A program made the translations under genes and the position numbers. Below the pieces are notes generated by a model. It did not search any database, was not told the DNA's origin, and saw only the letters and a list, made by a program, of their open reading frames with translations. From the NCBI GenBank assembly GCA_030248195.1, contig JASAND010013124.1, positions 1 through 64,000 of the forward strand: DNA of 64,000 nucleotides, written 5' to 3'. Shown piece by piece: positions 1-12,929 of the stretch. The DNA is from Trissonchulus latispiculum. Lineage: Eukaryota; Nematoda; Enoplea; Enoplida; Ironidae. Position 1 is the stretch's first letter; each line of letters opens with the position of its first letter.

Positions 1-107
1 CGGCTGAAGAACGGGCAAGAAACCTTACCTTTACGCCACCTACCGAAGATGTCATTCGGAACGTCAATCCGAGTCTACGTGCTACAGCTGGCGCTGCTCT
101 TCATCTT

Positions 108-2511
108 TTGGAGCAACTTCGGCAGAATCTATTTCAGAATCTCCGAAACGACCAACGCCCCATTCTCGACGAGCAGACCAGAGGTGCGCTTGCCTCGGCG
201 GCTGAAGGTCTGGTGGAGACGGTGGTTATCGAGGACTACCATCGGGTAAATCCTGATGACCTCCCAATGCCCGCCCATTTTAATGCGGTAACTGTTATTA
301 ACAATTTTATGGGTCTTATAACATCAATTGCTGACATTTATGCCTTGTATCGCCAGACCGGCATTGTCGCTTTCGACATTGAAGGCGGCTCAGGACCCCA
401 GTTCGGGAACGACACGGCGGCAACTCTAACTACCATCCAAATTGCCGGGCCGGTCCCCTCGGACAATCCAACGGTCTACCTAATTCTGGTTGGCGAAATC
501 TTGGCCTCAACTAGTGACTATTACCCCGTTCTGCACTGTTTGCGGATGATTCTTCAACCGCCTGAAACGGTGTATTTTACTCGGCGGATGTCTCCACGAT
601 ATTCTTCGTCTGGCCCGATTCTGTGGAATCACCGGGCTCGAACACTCCTTCGTCGAGCTAGGAGAAGTTGTGCGGCATGCCATCACTTTCCGCGCAGCTA
701 CACGTCGGGAACATCCGGACCTTCCTGTACTTTATTGGGAGAACATTTCTGGTATGCCTCTTGGTCCTTTTGTGGCAGAGCAGCACCTTGGGCTGCATGC
801 TCTCGCTCTGGGTTTTGGACTGGTATCACCCAAACTCATGCGTGATGCTAATTTCCGAGGACTATCGGTTTTTCCATCAGTTCGTGAAGGGCAGTACGCC
901 TTAGCGGACGTGCTGACGATTTATGGGATCCTGGTTTCTCTGGCCAACGGTCTATCCGCCCGGGAATGGACTCAAGCTATTTACCTGGGTGGCGTCCTTT
1001 ACACTTTTGGGCCGGAAAACCGAACTCGTTTTATGGCTAATACTGACGCTCGAATGGGACATGGTCCCTTGATTCAGGCTACGGACTGTACAGCCATGAC
1101 GGGAGTTTCTACCGAAGATCAGACCATGTTGCAACGAACGATGCGGACGCATCTTACGCAACAGGGCCCTCCGATTGCGGACCATATTGGACGATTCGCC
1201 TGGTCTCTATTGGTCCCTGCTCATTTGGGTGGTAACCCGGCGTCCCCTTTGCGGGAAATTCTTTGGGTGCCCCTAATCTCCCTACTGCAGAGCTATCTTG
1301 GCTTGGCGCTACCTCTATTGCGCCGGCGTTGTGATGGCCTGGATTTTAACTTCTATTCATTGGCTACGGGACGAGTCCATCCATCGGATCCCAACCGAAC
1401 ACCTGGGAACATGAGCGAAGATGAGGCCTGGGAATACGCCCATCAGGAGGAACAATTACATCATTCTCCCTCCTTGTCCTCAAGTATTGACGTCACTGCG
1501 TCCATCAATATGTCAGCCATGGAACCAGAGGAGCCGTTAATTGACACTATTCGTCGGCTTCAACAGGAGCTGACCCTTCCGCCAGCTCCTAGGGTGACCC
1601 CTCCCCTGACCCACTACGTGCCAGGAACGGGTAATCCACGCGACCGGCGATATCCGCCAATAACTTACACTTCGGCCCAACCCGGTTCAGCGACTGCTAC
1701 GACATCGATGCCCTCGGGGCTTCTCAAATCGGGGCCCGTTATTACAACCGCTGGCCCTGGAATCCAACGCCCAGTTCCGGCAACTGCTGCTCCGGTAGCC
1801 TCACTCGAACCTGGACCCGGGGTTCTGTCTCACCCCGCACCATCAGCTTCGGCGGCTCCAACTGTCGCGGCAGACGATCTCGATGAATCGGACAGCCGGG
1901 CCTCAACGCCTACCGAAGAAAAATACGTGCGTAGTGCGGCGGAGGCTATTCCACCGAATTTATTCGAACAGTTAGCTCCCGGTTTGCAGCAGTTGGCCAA
2001 ATCCGTGGTGTCCATGCCTATTCGGACACCTTCTCAACCGCCTTCTGGACCGGTTATGCCTGGCCCTTCTGGGTATGTTCCCCAGACGCAGCCAGCTCCG
2101 GCCCCTGCGGCTCCACCGCTGGTTCGAATGTCGGGTCCGACGACCCAAGCTCTACCAGTTGTACAGCCTCAGGCGCCTACGCAGCCACGGTATCCAGATA
2201 GCGAGGACCAACTTAATCAGTGGTACCCTAATATTCCTGCCCGGTCTCATCGCGATGCCCTCCAATTCATTTGGGACGCTCGTATGCGACCTCAAGGTGT
2301 CACGGGTCCCTCTGGTTACGTACCAGATCCTGACCTAGTTTTGAACCCGAAGATGTGTTGGTTCAACACCAACACATCGACGTGGTCGTTCCAACAACTG
2401 GAGTCACTCAACGCGTACCGTAGCGGAACAGATCCAAGTGCCTTCGTACATTCAGGTGTTGACGAAACAGGCCATCCGGCGAATTATGGCACTTATCCGT
2501 CAGTCTCCTGA
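108..2511 (+). pseudogene. Broken gene: DEDDy 3'-5' exonuclease domain plus proline-rich region
   Basis: Two reading frames form one protein: frame 3 from 108 to about 585, then frame 1 to the stop at 2511, so one frameshift lies near 580. Three exonuclease motifs appear in order: Exo I 'AFDIEG' (about 384-401), Exo II 'HDILRLA' (about 595-615, after the shift) and Exo III 'YALADVLTIY' (about 895-925), whose Y-x-x-x-D spacing marks the RNase D/EXD1-like DEDDy class. Such domains trim RNA or DNA 3' ends with two metal ions. From about 1560 the protein becomes rich in Pro, Ala, Ser and Thr. GC is visibly higher than in the rest of the window, suggesting a different origin or selection. The exonuclease assignment rests on motif order and spacing; the whole protein I do not recognise. 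It could be part of a mobile element or an integrated virus-like sequence. Confidence 0.55.
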
Positions 2512-2529
2512 AGCCTTTGACCAGCCGCG

Positions 2530-3946
2530 CCATCGTATCTATGTCATTCGGACGCACCACGGGATCCAACTCTGCCAACATATGACCCTAGCACGTTCTT
2601 CCGATTGGTTTCGGCCAACTTACCTGTCCATTGGGAAGTATACAGGGAAATCCGTGTGGGTCCTGGTCATCAGCCTCCAAGAATGGCCTGAAATCACTTT
2701 GATCTGGAGGAATCCTATAGACGGTATGGCAGAATATCGGGTTTTGCCCTATATCCAATTCAGTCAACCCTCTACAATCTGCTGAGACTAACTTTAGCCG
2801 AGTTTCGGGTGAAAGGCGGCTCTTGCCAGCCCAAGTAGCTGTCGTCGAAGAAGTCATCGTGGATATGGAAGCTCAGGGGTTGGACCCACTCGAGGTTTTG
2901 ACGACCTATGGCGACCCTCCTCGCCCTCAGGGTCATACTGGTTCTTCCTACCAAACGCAGCTACCAACGTTACAATTGGCTACGCAGGACTTTGCTCTAC
3001 CGGGTCCGTCATCGGTCCCACCGCTAACAATGGGTGTGACCACGGTGACCCCAGCTGTTCCGGGACCTATTACGTCTACCGGTGCAGACTTGATCCTGGC
3101 TAGCCCTGCTCATTCGGCTACTTCAGATCCGGGTAACTACCACGGTACTTACCTCCACGGCTACCCCGGCCTCTGTCATTTCGTCAGGCAGTTCGCCTAT
3201 GGTTATTGAGTCCTCCATGGATATAGGTCAAACACTACCTCGTGCTGGAAATCCCTCAGGCTTCTCGTGGCCGTGGTCAACGCAACGCTACAGGTTCAGC
3301 ATCATCAGCTGGATCCACTTCTTCTAAGGCTTCTACTCGCAGTCGAGGACGAGGGCGAAGACCAGATTTAGCTCCTCTGTCGCGACCTGCGTCAGTGGAA
3401 CCTCGTCCACCACCAGTAACCAGGTCTCTATCGCTCGCTGGCGCTTCGCATGTGACCACTACGGCTCCGACGATGCCTCGAACCACTCAGCAACTGACTA
3501 TCATAGTGACCAACTCGCAATTGGTTACTACGTCTACTCAGGTGACGACTTCGTCTGGAAACTTATCCTGGCCTTGGGAACCGACTTCTCCCGGTTTGGT
3601 CCCAGTCTCAGGTGAAGATCGTCCTCGAACCTCACAGGAAGCTGCGACTGCTGTTACAACCGAATGGCATCGTAGATTTTCGCCATATCAGCCACCATCG
3701 ATCGAGGCCCAGCAGTTTAACGAAGCAGCCGGATACGCAAAACCGCGTTTAGCCACATCCGATCAGATTCGTTCAGCAGGCTCTCGCGGCGGATATTCAA
3801 TTCCAGCGTGCAAGCGCTCTCGGGCATCAGGTCAGACGACCTATACCCGTACGGTTCCTTCAGAATTCTATTCCGAGTTCTCTCCCGTGATAACTTTCCA
3901 CCGTTCCGAGTGTTGCTTGTTGACTATCACTACCATTATCAGCTAA
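2530..3946 (+). pseudogene. Decayed continuation: Pro/Ser/Thr-rich and RG-rich segments
   Basis: Open stretches in all three frames tile this interval (frame 2 to 2785, frame 3 2823-3209, frame 2 3242-3946), as expected from one coding sequence with several frameshifts. Composition stays Pro, Ser and Thr rich, and a basic 'RSRGRGRR' patch is encoded near 3330-3360, which could bind nucleic acid or act as a nuclear localisation signal. GC content matches the exonuclease part and differs from the AT-rich DNA after 5.7 kb, so I treat it as the same broken gene. No domain is recognised. Confidence 0.4.
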
Positions 3947-5560
3947 ATGACATACCTGTGGTGCCTGGACGAACTCAGGAGACGCCTCAGTTCGAGAAGT
4001 TCGATCAGGAAATTTCCGACGGACAGAGACGTTCGACAGATGAATGTGACCCAATGGCCACGGGCACCGTTCATCTACATGAAGAATCAGGACCGCTGCT
4101 GGATCCCGGTTCATATTCCATCTCCGCCAGGTCGCGAAGAACTTCATCCGGTTATCCGCCTATTACGGCATATCGTGTTAGCCTGGCTGGAACGTGAATC
4201 CATGCAGGAGCAATTTAGCTTTACACCGGATAATCCAATCGCGGACGTCATCGGCGAAATGCGGAAGATTAATCCGAGTGCAGCCGGACATCTCTCCTAT
4301 GGCTTCACCACGCATCGGGATAGTAAACGGCGGACTGTTCATAACTGCCATGTTGCATTGAACCCTATCGACGCGACGATGGTGCCTCATGGTCTGAATA
4401 TACCCCATACCAAATCCGCACTGTCAGAGACGGTGGTCCGAAATCAAAGCTCTGGCAGGAGAATTCGTCCCGGAATTGGATAACTATCCTCACTTGATTG
4501 ACAATGTGTGAAAAGACGCGATGCATGCGGTTCCATACCAGGCGAAACGGTACAAAAGGCAGACTCACTGCCATCTGTGCGGCAATGATACGGTACCACC
4601 GCCCAGGAGTTGAAGGTATCACCGACGTGGAACCTTTCAAATTCCTGTATTTGTATGCGCGGAGTCCGTATCCTTTCGACCCTATGTTCCCCCATCCTGG
4701 CGGAATGAACCTAGATGTGAAACAGCTTCGCCAGCGGAAACTGAAGACCAAGGAACATCTCTATCAGGCCCGCAAAACTTATTTTTGCCGTGCCAAATCT
4801 GTCGAAGTGGAGATCTTCCAGCGTTCTGAGTCGACTGGGTACGACATCAAACATCTAGTTGATGCTCGTATGGAAGCGTATCCGACAGAACGTCTTATCA
4901 CTTGGCGTATGGGATATGATTTGCTGACGCATCGTCTCATCATATTCCACTCCTTCTATTATTCAGAAGAGATGCAAGAGGAGTTGATTCAGTCCATTGG
5001 TTGTCTCTACGGCAGGGCGATTGAGGATCCCTACTTTGGTACTGGATTCGACATCCTATGACCTGCGCGACAGCGAGCCAGTCACTAGAGAATTTGATTT
5101 GCCCCCATCAGGGGAAAGGGCATGGGTTTACAACTTGGAAAGATGGACTGGACAGAATCTTCAGGGGGCCATGTACACAGAACTCTTTCTGTGATTTACA
5201 CAGGCCGGCCCTGACGACCTCTTTAAGAACAGGTTCACTCGAGAACCCTTGGCTCTGCAGGATTTCGTGGAATTCCAAAATCTGATTCGGCGGCGTATCC
5301 AGATCCAAGCCAAACGCTTAGAGGATGATCTGCCTGCCCCGCCGTTTCATCGTGAAGGTCCTCCGAATCGCCTCTTAGGCCACGATGTGGACATGCCTGT
5401 AAATCGTCGGGGGTGCCTTCATCGCAGGAACAGAACACCTCCAGATCGGTTGGGCGTACTCATCTTCTTTTCCGCAATGGCCCTTCTTTGCTCGTATCCC
5501 CTGGAAGGAATGCCCAACTCCGATCCGGATCCCCGAGCCATCCTGTTCAGGGAGCTCTGA
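3947..5560 (+). pseudogene. Decayed continuation: C-terminal part, unrecognised
   Basis: Frame 2 is open 3947-4483, frame 1 4498-5061 and frame 2 again 5249-5560, in the GC-richer composition of the upstream parts. A 'HCHLCGND' zinc-binding-like motif is readable around 4565-4590 in a third frame. The 4498-5061 stretch encodes a Tyr/Arg-rich region, and the 3947-4483 stretch has a 'RRTVHNCHVALNP' segment. I do not recognise any family. The number of shifts and stops makes function unlikely for the copy as written. Confidence 0.35.
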
Positions 5561-7963
5561 TAAGCCGGCAGTACGCCATTTTTCTTATCACAGCACCCAT
5601 CACCACATTTGGAACCAAGGATTCTCCTTACCTGGACTTACCTCTTCTGCCTGGACTTTTCTTCTCCAGCCTGAAATTACTTACCATCATCAGGACTTGA
5701 CAACTTACTTCTCAGATCCGAGTAACTATTGTTTCGGGGAAATTCCGTCTCGTTACGGTGAACCAACCCTGAAAAAGGATCTGTCCTGTAAGAAAAACAA
5801 CACCATTATTATGACTGCTACCTCAACTGTGACTTTATTCATAATGTTCTTTTTGTCTCAATTTGTGCTCAGTATCTCATACTATGTATAGCCATATTAG
5901 GTCTTTTTGACTCTATACATTAGTCATGTTACTAGGTAGTATTACAGTATCATATTACACTGTATCATATATTATATACTACATTAGTCCATCTTCTAGT
6001 AACTGTCTGAGTACATTGTTTTGGTAATTGTTTTCGTAACAGGGAAAACCCCACTTTATATGTTTTTTAGTCACCTTTACTGTTTTACTAGTATTTTGTA
6101 TTTGGTAGCTTAATTTTTCTATGGGTATGTATAGTAATTCGATGTGACTTATATTTTATGCTCAATTTTTGTATTGCCACCAATACTATGCCATCAAGAT
6201 TTCTATGTTTGCTTTATTTTTGTGTGAGCTTCAACATGCTACATATATGCATAATAAGCCAGTTTAACTGTGCTATCGCCTAGTCTATGGTTACTGCCAG
6301 CTACTGGTTTTGTACTGCTCTATCTATGGTAATACTTCAAGGTACTGGGATGGGTTTTTCATTTTTTCCCTTAGGGCAGGTACCTTATGGTTAATGTGGT
6401 TTTAACATTATATTTAGTTCCTTATTTCTAATAATTTTATTTACTAGTACTTTACTAACCACAACCATACGATTAACTTTCCTATTGGAGAGACCTCCAT
6501 CTCTCCTTCCCTTGAGCTCTAACAGTAAGCATTACCATACTAGTTTCTTACAGGCAGGTATAAGTGATTGACCTAAGTAGGAATGAGATTGTAGGATTTT
6601 TCTTGGTCGTACTTGGCTTAGCCTAGTGATTCATATTGTAATAAATACCTGGGCGCAGGGCTTTAATTTGTGGTTTCGGCCAAACCGTAATCGTTTGGAG
6701 TCCTTTCCCGTCGTATTCCTCTACAATATTGGTGCAAATTGTCGGTTGTAAGGCTCCAATTCGTGTAATTGACCGCTCTCTAAAACTTTTGTTTTGTTAT
6801 GGGTCCACATGTATATTTGGCCTGAAAATAAGTGAAATCGGGGACCATGAAACTTAGTATCCAGCTACCTGGAGTCTTCAGTCTTCAGTCTTCAGCTGTG
6901 ATTTTGTCGTTAAAGCCAATTGTTTGCGTTGAATCAAAAATCAAAAATCAGAAATCAAAAATCAAAATAAAATCAAAAATCAAAATTATTGAGATTTGAG
7001 GACGCATCAAAAATCAAATATCAAAATTACATGAATTGGCATCTGCATCAAAAATCAAAATTCTGAAAAAGACGAAATCAAAATAGCCCTAGTAAGAAGT
7101 TTCTCGGGTAGCGCCCGGGCCTGCCGAAGATGAGAACCAAGGCTCAGCCCGAAGCCCGGCGGCACGCTTCAAGGCCGATTAAGGTCACGGTCGACAGGGC
7201 CGGTGCCCTGGTGTAGGCTCAGTCTGCTTGAAAGGAGCGGAGTCTAGAAAACAGTGCCACGCAATTATTGTTGGTCTTTAAAACTTAAGCAACTCCTGAA
7301 AACTGAAATTCGAGTTTCCAGTGAAGACGATTTCGAGATGTTCAAATAAAATTCGACCAAGACTCAAAATTTTCAGGAACGTCAACAACAATTGCGCTTT
7401 CAGAGCCAGAAACATCAGAACCCAAACTAGTTTCTTACTAGTAAACTAGATGTAAACATTACTTTAACTGACAAATATTCAAATATTCAAAGAAGAAAAC
7501 GACCAATTACCCCAAAATGCTGCTTTATGGTCAAAGGTTTTGAAGAATAATAAAATCAGGATAGGTTAACGAATTAGTAGTGGAGTAATGGAGTGACAGA
7601 CAGGCGTGAGAATGTGAGAATTTCTAATTTTCTCCGTTCCGTTTTTTCAATTAATTCATGACGATTAAATTGCTTGCAAACCATGGATGGTATAATGGGA
7701 AAACAGAGGGCAAGCGGAATTCAATTACAGAGCAGCATGGTAGCCGTTTCAACATAGCAATTTAATTTGTCCAAAACGCGCATAAACGATAAAGCTATTG
7801 AAATAGTACAGCTACATTTATCGAACTTGCAAAATCTGTTCAATAGCACATAGTCGATATTCCAACTCCTATAAGGAGATAGATATATATTTTATTTTAT
7901 CTACAGCAAAACATGTCAACACATTAATAGCAAATATGCTTTAGCTATTTTAATTGGCTGTAA
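5561..7963. other. Gene-free AT-rich interval
   Basis: No supportable coding exon. GC drops sharply at about 5.6 kb. A block of 'tcaaaaatcaaaa' repeats lies at 6935-7085, and a short GC-rich block without a gene at 7105-7225. Nothing else was seen before the ADP-ribosylglycohydrolase stop codon. Confidence 0.6.
6935..7085. repeat. Simple repeat, unit like atcaaaa
   Basis: Irregular tandem copies of 'aaaatcaaaaatcaaa', interrupted by short unique bits. It lies in the gene-free AT-rich stretch. Confidence 0.7.
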
Positions 7964-9530
7964 CTAGCTCAAAGCTTTAGCAATTTGTTCCTTCAATTCA
8001 TTAACATTCGGCGGTTTGCAGTTGTTCAGTAAGTCCAGCGCCAACTCAGGAAGATCATGAGTGGCACAGGCCGGATGTCGTTCCAGTCTCGTTTCAGACT
8101 TTGCGGCGATTACGGTATTTCGCCAGGTTTCTGGAATCGCTTTAAATCCCAACAGGGCGCCCAAAGCCGCACCCACAATGCAGCCGTTGGTGTCCGTATC
8201 GCCCCCTCTTCGCATGACATTGATAAGATTCTTTTCGAACGATTTTAGATGGTGCAATTCGTAGACGGTCATCTGCAGAGCCACTCCGAGGTAGCCCATG
8301 GTCGGATCGTCGGGCTGAACTTCGGCAGAGCCATCGGCCAACTTGACCGGGGCTGGCTTTGTCCGGCCTTCCTCGAAAAGGCCACGAACCACTGGAGTTT
8401 GAATCACTTTCATGGCAGCTCCAAAGGATTGCTAAAACAGAAAACTTAAAGACACTGTTCAAGCAGGTATTTGAGAACCACATAGGGTAACTTTCAGGTT
8501 ACCAAAAAGAATGGTTTCTAAAGTTAAAATGTTTAACCATTTCCGAATGTTGAAAAATATGTTAAAGTTAGGCTCGCAAAGTTTCGCCGTGTTTTCCTAC
8601 GAGGGTTCCACCACATATACAGTTGTCCAAGGATTAGACCATTATGTTTGACTACTTTTATCTTATCAGCTAAGTTTGGGGGCTCTCAAATTAATTTTCA
8701 TTCAATTCGCTACACTGTCTACCCAAATTCATTAAATCTGTTTAGAGATAAAGAGTCTATAACGGGAAGAATGAGACAATCACATGTTCGTAGTGTATTA
8801 AGCCTGCAAGGTGCTCGGCATAAAACAGAAATCCTGGGGTTGGCGCCGCTTACTAGAGACCTTCACACAGGAATTTGCAGGCTCGGCCGTACCCTGTCTG
8901 AAATCTACAAATAATAGCTGCATCTTTTGAGTAGCTCATTGTTAAACTGACCTCTAAATTTCCAGTCTGTATCAAGGCTCTAACAAGTGAAACGTAGGCA
9001 GCCACTGCATCCTGTGCAATCGGATTTGGATTAGTGAGCATGCAGTTGGCCTTCGCAGCTTCTACGGTTGCACCGTCGTCCCAATTCACCGAAGCAATCG
9101 CTAGGGGACTGATTCGCATCAGGCAGCCGTTGCTTAGACTAGGTTGACAGCGCTTGGCTGCACTTCTGAGCATATGTGTCGCTGATTTCGCCTCGTGAAA
9201 TGCCAGCCTTGTAGTTCTGCCCACTCCGATAGGTTTATTATTGAACCAGGTCAAATAGCACTGTCCGATGTCCTCGAGATCAAAAGTTTTCTTCCTGGAC
9301 ATACTGCGGGCCATGGCTAGAGCTAATTCTGTATCGTCAGTAATCTGTCCAGGCACCAGGTCTAAGTGTCCACCACCCAACATCTTAAGATGTCCCAGAA
9401 ATGGTGTATCTTTGGTGACCAATTTGGCGGCTTCGTCAGCCGGAAGGAATTCGTATCGGCCTCCTAAGGCGTCTCCGATTGCCTGCCCGAATAGACAGCC
9501 AATAGCACGATTTTCTATGGGCGTGGTCAT
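7964..9530 (-). CDS. ADP-ribosylglycohydrolase family protein, two exons
   Basis: Exon 1 spans 9530-8952 and ends 'GAG|gtcagt'. Exon 2 spans 8431-7964 after 'ctgttttag|'. The join is in phase 0 and gives about 348 residues, a usual size for this family of dinuclear Mg-dependent hydrolases that remove ADP-ribose from proteins or small molecules. Family hallmarks are visible: 'GCLFGQAIGDALGG' near residues 11-24, the metal-binding 'GQITDDTELALAMA' near 61-74, and 'RGGDTDTNGCIVGAALGA' from about residue 268. The start ATG at 9530 lies just before the first conserved block. No signal peptide or membrane segment, so probably cytosolic or nuclear. The sequence resembles DraG/bacterial-type members as much as animal ADPRH; substrate cannot be told from sequence. 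Metal-binding residues look intact. Confidence 0.88.
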
Positions 9531-9550
9531 TAGTGATTGTATAACCTAAA

Positions 9551-10160
9551 AGTGTGAAATAACCTAATTATCAAAATTGAACAAAATTAAGAAACGGTCT
9601 TTCGGCATTTTGAATAAAAGAATCCTTCTCAATTATAATGATAATTCAGGCTGTTTTTGGGATTTTAGTTTATTTTGGCTCTGAAACGTAATATTGCAAG
9701 CTGTCCGAAAACAGAAACATCTTGCTTAGACATGTACTTCCCAGAATGGTCGAAATATTAAAAACCCAAAAAATTCTCTTGACAAAACATATTCTACTGT
9801 GCGACGAATCCAGCGACTGATAAAACAGAAGACCAACGGCATATTAAATTGGATGCTGAGCAAAGCAGAAGATAGTGAAATCTAATCTGTGCGAAGAAGT
9901 ATATAATTCTGATAAAAAAATGATTAATTGCGCCATGTTACGCAATTTAGTGCAAAACAGCTAGTTTACTGCAGAAATAAAAAAATGCTTAGAACGTGAT
10001 CGCGCCAATGTCACAGCAATGCCATAATCATTGACACAGCATAGACGTGAACTGAGCATTATCAATAAAAATGTTATCGCAAGAGATTATTTCTGGATGT
10101 TTGTTTTGTAAGAATGAATTTCTGCAGACTAAGAGAGCACCTTGTATTAACCAGGAATAT
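9551..10160. other. Intergenic, nothing recognised
   Basis: AT-rich sequence upstream of the minus-strand hydrolase gene; its promoter should lie here, but no clear TATA box or initiator stands out. Confidence 0.4.
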
Positions 10161-10172
10161 ATTTAAAAATTC

Positions 10173-10244
10173 GCTCTGCCGGGAATCGAACCACCGCCGC
10201 AAAAGAGGATCGCCTTTACTACAAGAGAAAGCCGTGATGGCAGA
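10173..10244 (-). tRNA. tRNA-like sequence (degenerate or SINE head)
   Basis: On the minus strand a B-box 'GGTTCGATTCC' is followed by 'CGGCAGA', which pairs with 'TCTGCC' about 65 nt upstream as an acceptor-like stem. The A-box region is poor and no clean anticodon arm forms, so this is more likely a tRNA-derived SINE or pseudogene than a working tRNA. Confidence 0.35.
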
Positions 10245-11012
10245 ACACAACGTTTATGTCGTGCTTTCTCTTGTACCAGTTTGCGTAAGTGGGCAATTTC
10301 AGGCAAGAAACGGTTTTAGCTTTTAGTCCGACCCGGTTCCGGTCAGTACACCTTAACTACACTTATACCCAAGAAGCTTGAAGATTAGACTGCATGTGGA
10401 ATTGCGTGTAATCCTTAATCAAGGTCTTAACAACATCCACATAAGGGAGACTTAATAATGCTCTCAGAGCTAGGCTTCCAGTGCACAAACAAGACTAGTC
10501 TCTCTGCTTTAGAGAACGTCAATATTTCACTCTGCACTTAAATTTTATCCCTGTGTAACTTTCCCATACTGGCCTTTTCGTGTGTTGGTGTACTGAGTAC
10601 TCACACACGCTATTAAGTTTGTGTTAAGTTTAAGACTGCATTTCTACACGGACGGACGGACAAGTTTTGTGCACCCAAACTTCAGCAGTGTAAGTCTGAG
10701 CCATGTTTTTTCTGTTTATAATATTTAGTAAAATTAGTTATATATTCGTTTCGTTACAATTTTGAAGGGTTCTCAAGTATTTAGTTGGAGTAGCAGCGCA
10801 GCTGCAGGAGCTTCTGGAGGGAATAAGGCTAACCCAAAATGCTGGCGAGTGGCTGCCTTTTTTTAAATTTACATTTTTAGGCAGTTTTGGACAATTTAAA
10901 CACAATTTCAAGAAGAATTTTATATTTTAATACAAGCTGCGGATGTTTTCAGGTACCCACCAGGCACAGATTCTGCAAAACGTGACCAAATGAGCTAAAA
11001 CTTAGTAGCATG
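10245..11012. other. Intergenic, nothing recognised
   Basis: No coding exon. The phrase 'gctttctcttgta' in the tRNA-like sequence recurs nearby at about 10263, which hints at a repeat but does not define one. Confidence 0.35.
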
Positions 11013-11353
11013 GCTGGCATTTCTTAGGGTTTTGGAAGTGGGGGGGCTTCGCCTCCCCTAGGGAGGAAGAAGTGGGGGGCGCCAGCCCAAAAATTTCTTC
11101 CTAAATTTTTGGCGAAAAACTAGCATTTTTAGGTTAAAAACGCAAAAGACTAGCTGTTTTAAGCTTAAAATGAACTTATAAGTTCATAACTTAGCTAAAA
11201 ATTGAAAATTTTTGAAAACTTGACCTCAAAAACCTAATTTTTCGACACTTTTGGACTACCCCCAAAAAAGTGGAGGGGACAACAGTGGGGGAGGCTCCGA
11301 AAAGTGGAGTGGGAAACCGAAAAGTGGGGGACCCCCACTAAAAAAATGCCAGC
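11013..11353. mobile_element. Putative MITE, TIR GCTGGCATTT, G-rich interior
   Basis: 'gctggcattt' at the left end is matched in inverted orientation by 'aaatgccagc' at the right. The interior carries repeated 'agtggggg' and 'gtgggg' runs near both ends. No target duplication could be fixed. No coding capacity. Confidence 0.45.
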
Positions 11354-11464
11354 AATGGGTATGTTTTCGTCCACGCTGTGTTCGAATATTGGAAAATTCC
11401 TCGATTTCGCGTAATTCTTGTTCTAAAAATTAAAATTTTTGTTTTTCATTTTTTAAAAAGTTTT

Positions 11465-11640
11465 GTGTAGAGGTTTTGGGATCGCAGAAAGCGATTATGA
11501 AGTCCGTTTTTCGATTCAGCTCATTATATGCTAAGGTTGTAACCTTAATAAGAAGTAAACCTATACTGAGCTAATGAAAAGCTGAATCGAAAAAACGGAC
11601 ATCATAATCGTTTTCTGCGATCCCAAAAACCTCTATGCAA
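11465..11640. repeat. Inverted repeat, about 65-70 bp arms
   Basis: The sequence from 11465 to about 11530 ('aggttttgggatcgcagaaa' and onward) recurs as its near-perfect reverse complement at 11570-11640, leaving a spacer of about 40 bp. Probably a foldback-type element. Confidence 0.7.
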
Positions 11641-12100
11641 AACATTAACAAAATCGAAGATAAGAAATTTTCGACCCCCCCTCCCCACCCTTTACGAATC
11701 CAAAAACTCGGATTTCGCGAAATCGTGGAATTTTGCAATATGCAATAACACAGCATGGTCAAATTTCAGCTCATTTGGCCAGGCTCAGGTGTTTTTGATC
11801 CCAAACTACTGCTTTTTCAGCAAAACTATGCCCAGCGTTTAATAAAATTTTGCGAAGTTTGGTAATTTTTGTGAAAATTTCTTCCAAACCGGCAGAGACT
11901 GACATCCAAAGGGAAAGTCCGAGGGTCGCCATTAAGTTAGAGCTTCATCTGCATCGCAGTGTGACACATTTGCTACAGTTATTTAATTTGACTAAGCACG
12001 AAAGAAATTGCTTTTCAATGTTTCTTGGATTGTTGTCTCGTTTACTCCACCTACCATTAAAAATTTCTAAAACTAGTTGAATTACCAATAATAATAATAC

Positions 12101-12453
12101 CATAATAGATAACAGTGTGGCAAGCGTCTCTCTGCTCTGCACGCTCACGGCCCTGCCTACCCCCAACTTACCCAGTGGAGCAGTGGACCCCCGCAAATGA
12201 GAACAGTACGTACGCAAGTGCCTATGCTAACTCATTTCTATATGTAGTTAACCACCTCCCCCGCAAATGTTGCCTATCAGAGTCTGATCAGGGTCTGATT
12301 TGAGGAAGTAGGTTGTAAATAATTTCGAATGATACATAGGTCACATTTGCTGGGGTCCTGCAGATACGCAATTGTGGAGGGAAATGTGTCGTTAGCGGGC
12401 AGTGCAAGGCTCGCTAGCTGATAACAGAGAGTGTGACACTGTTATCTATTATG
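12101..12453. mobile_element. MITE, TIR CATAATAGATAACAGTGT
   Basis: The left end 'cataatagataacagtgt' is repeated inverted at the right end ('acactgttatctattatg'). About 350 bp, non-coding. No unambiguous target duplication. Confidence 0.55.
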
Positions 12454-12929
12454 TACTCATGATATTTCCATGAATGTATCATAGGAGTGAGACAGTCAGT
12501 TCTTCTTTGTACTTTAAGACTGCAAGATGCTAGACACATGAAAAGCCAAACTCTTGGGGGTCACATGTTACCGTTGTTACCATGTGTTTATATTATATGA
12601 GAATGAACTAAAATGTCGCAGACAAACGCACTTTTGACAATGCGAAGCGGTACGCCTCTAAGACCTCGAAGGGACACGTTTACACTTAAATTTAATTTTG
12701 ACAGGAAGTAAGCGATTAACCAATCAAATTTATTTCAATTCAAACGCATATAGATACATGGTTAACAAGGGTAGGCGATACCACCCCGAGATGTCGTCCT
12801 TGAGGTGCCGCGCATCTTGCAGCTTAACAGTACTAGGAAGAGCTGGAGCGTCTCAGCCTTATAAACTCTCAATATTACTTTTGTTAGCTGTCTTACGACA
12901 ATACATTTATCCATGATTACCATTTTTAG

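Noticed and set aside
8057..9549. Plus-strand open frames across the hydrolase gene
   Set aside because: Antisense shadows of the ADP-ribosylglycohydrolase exons, which have the conserved motifs on the minus strand.
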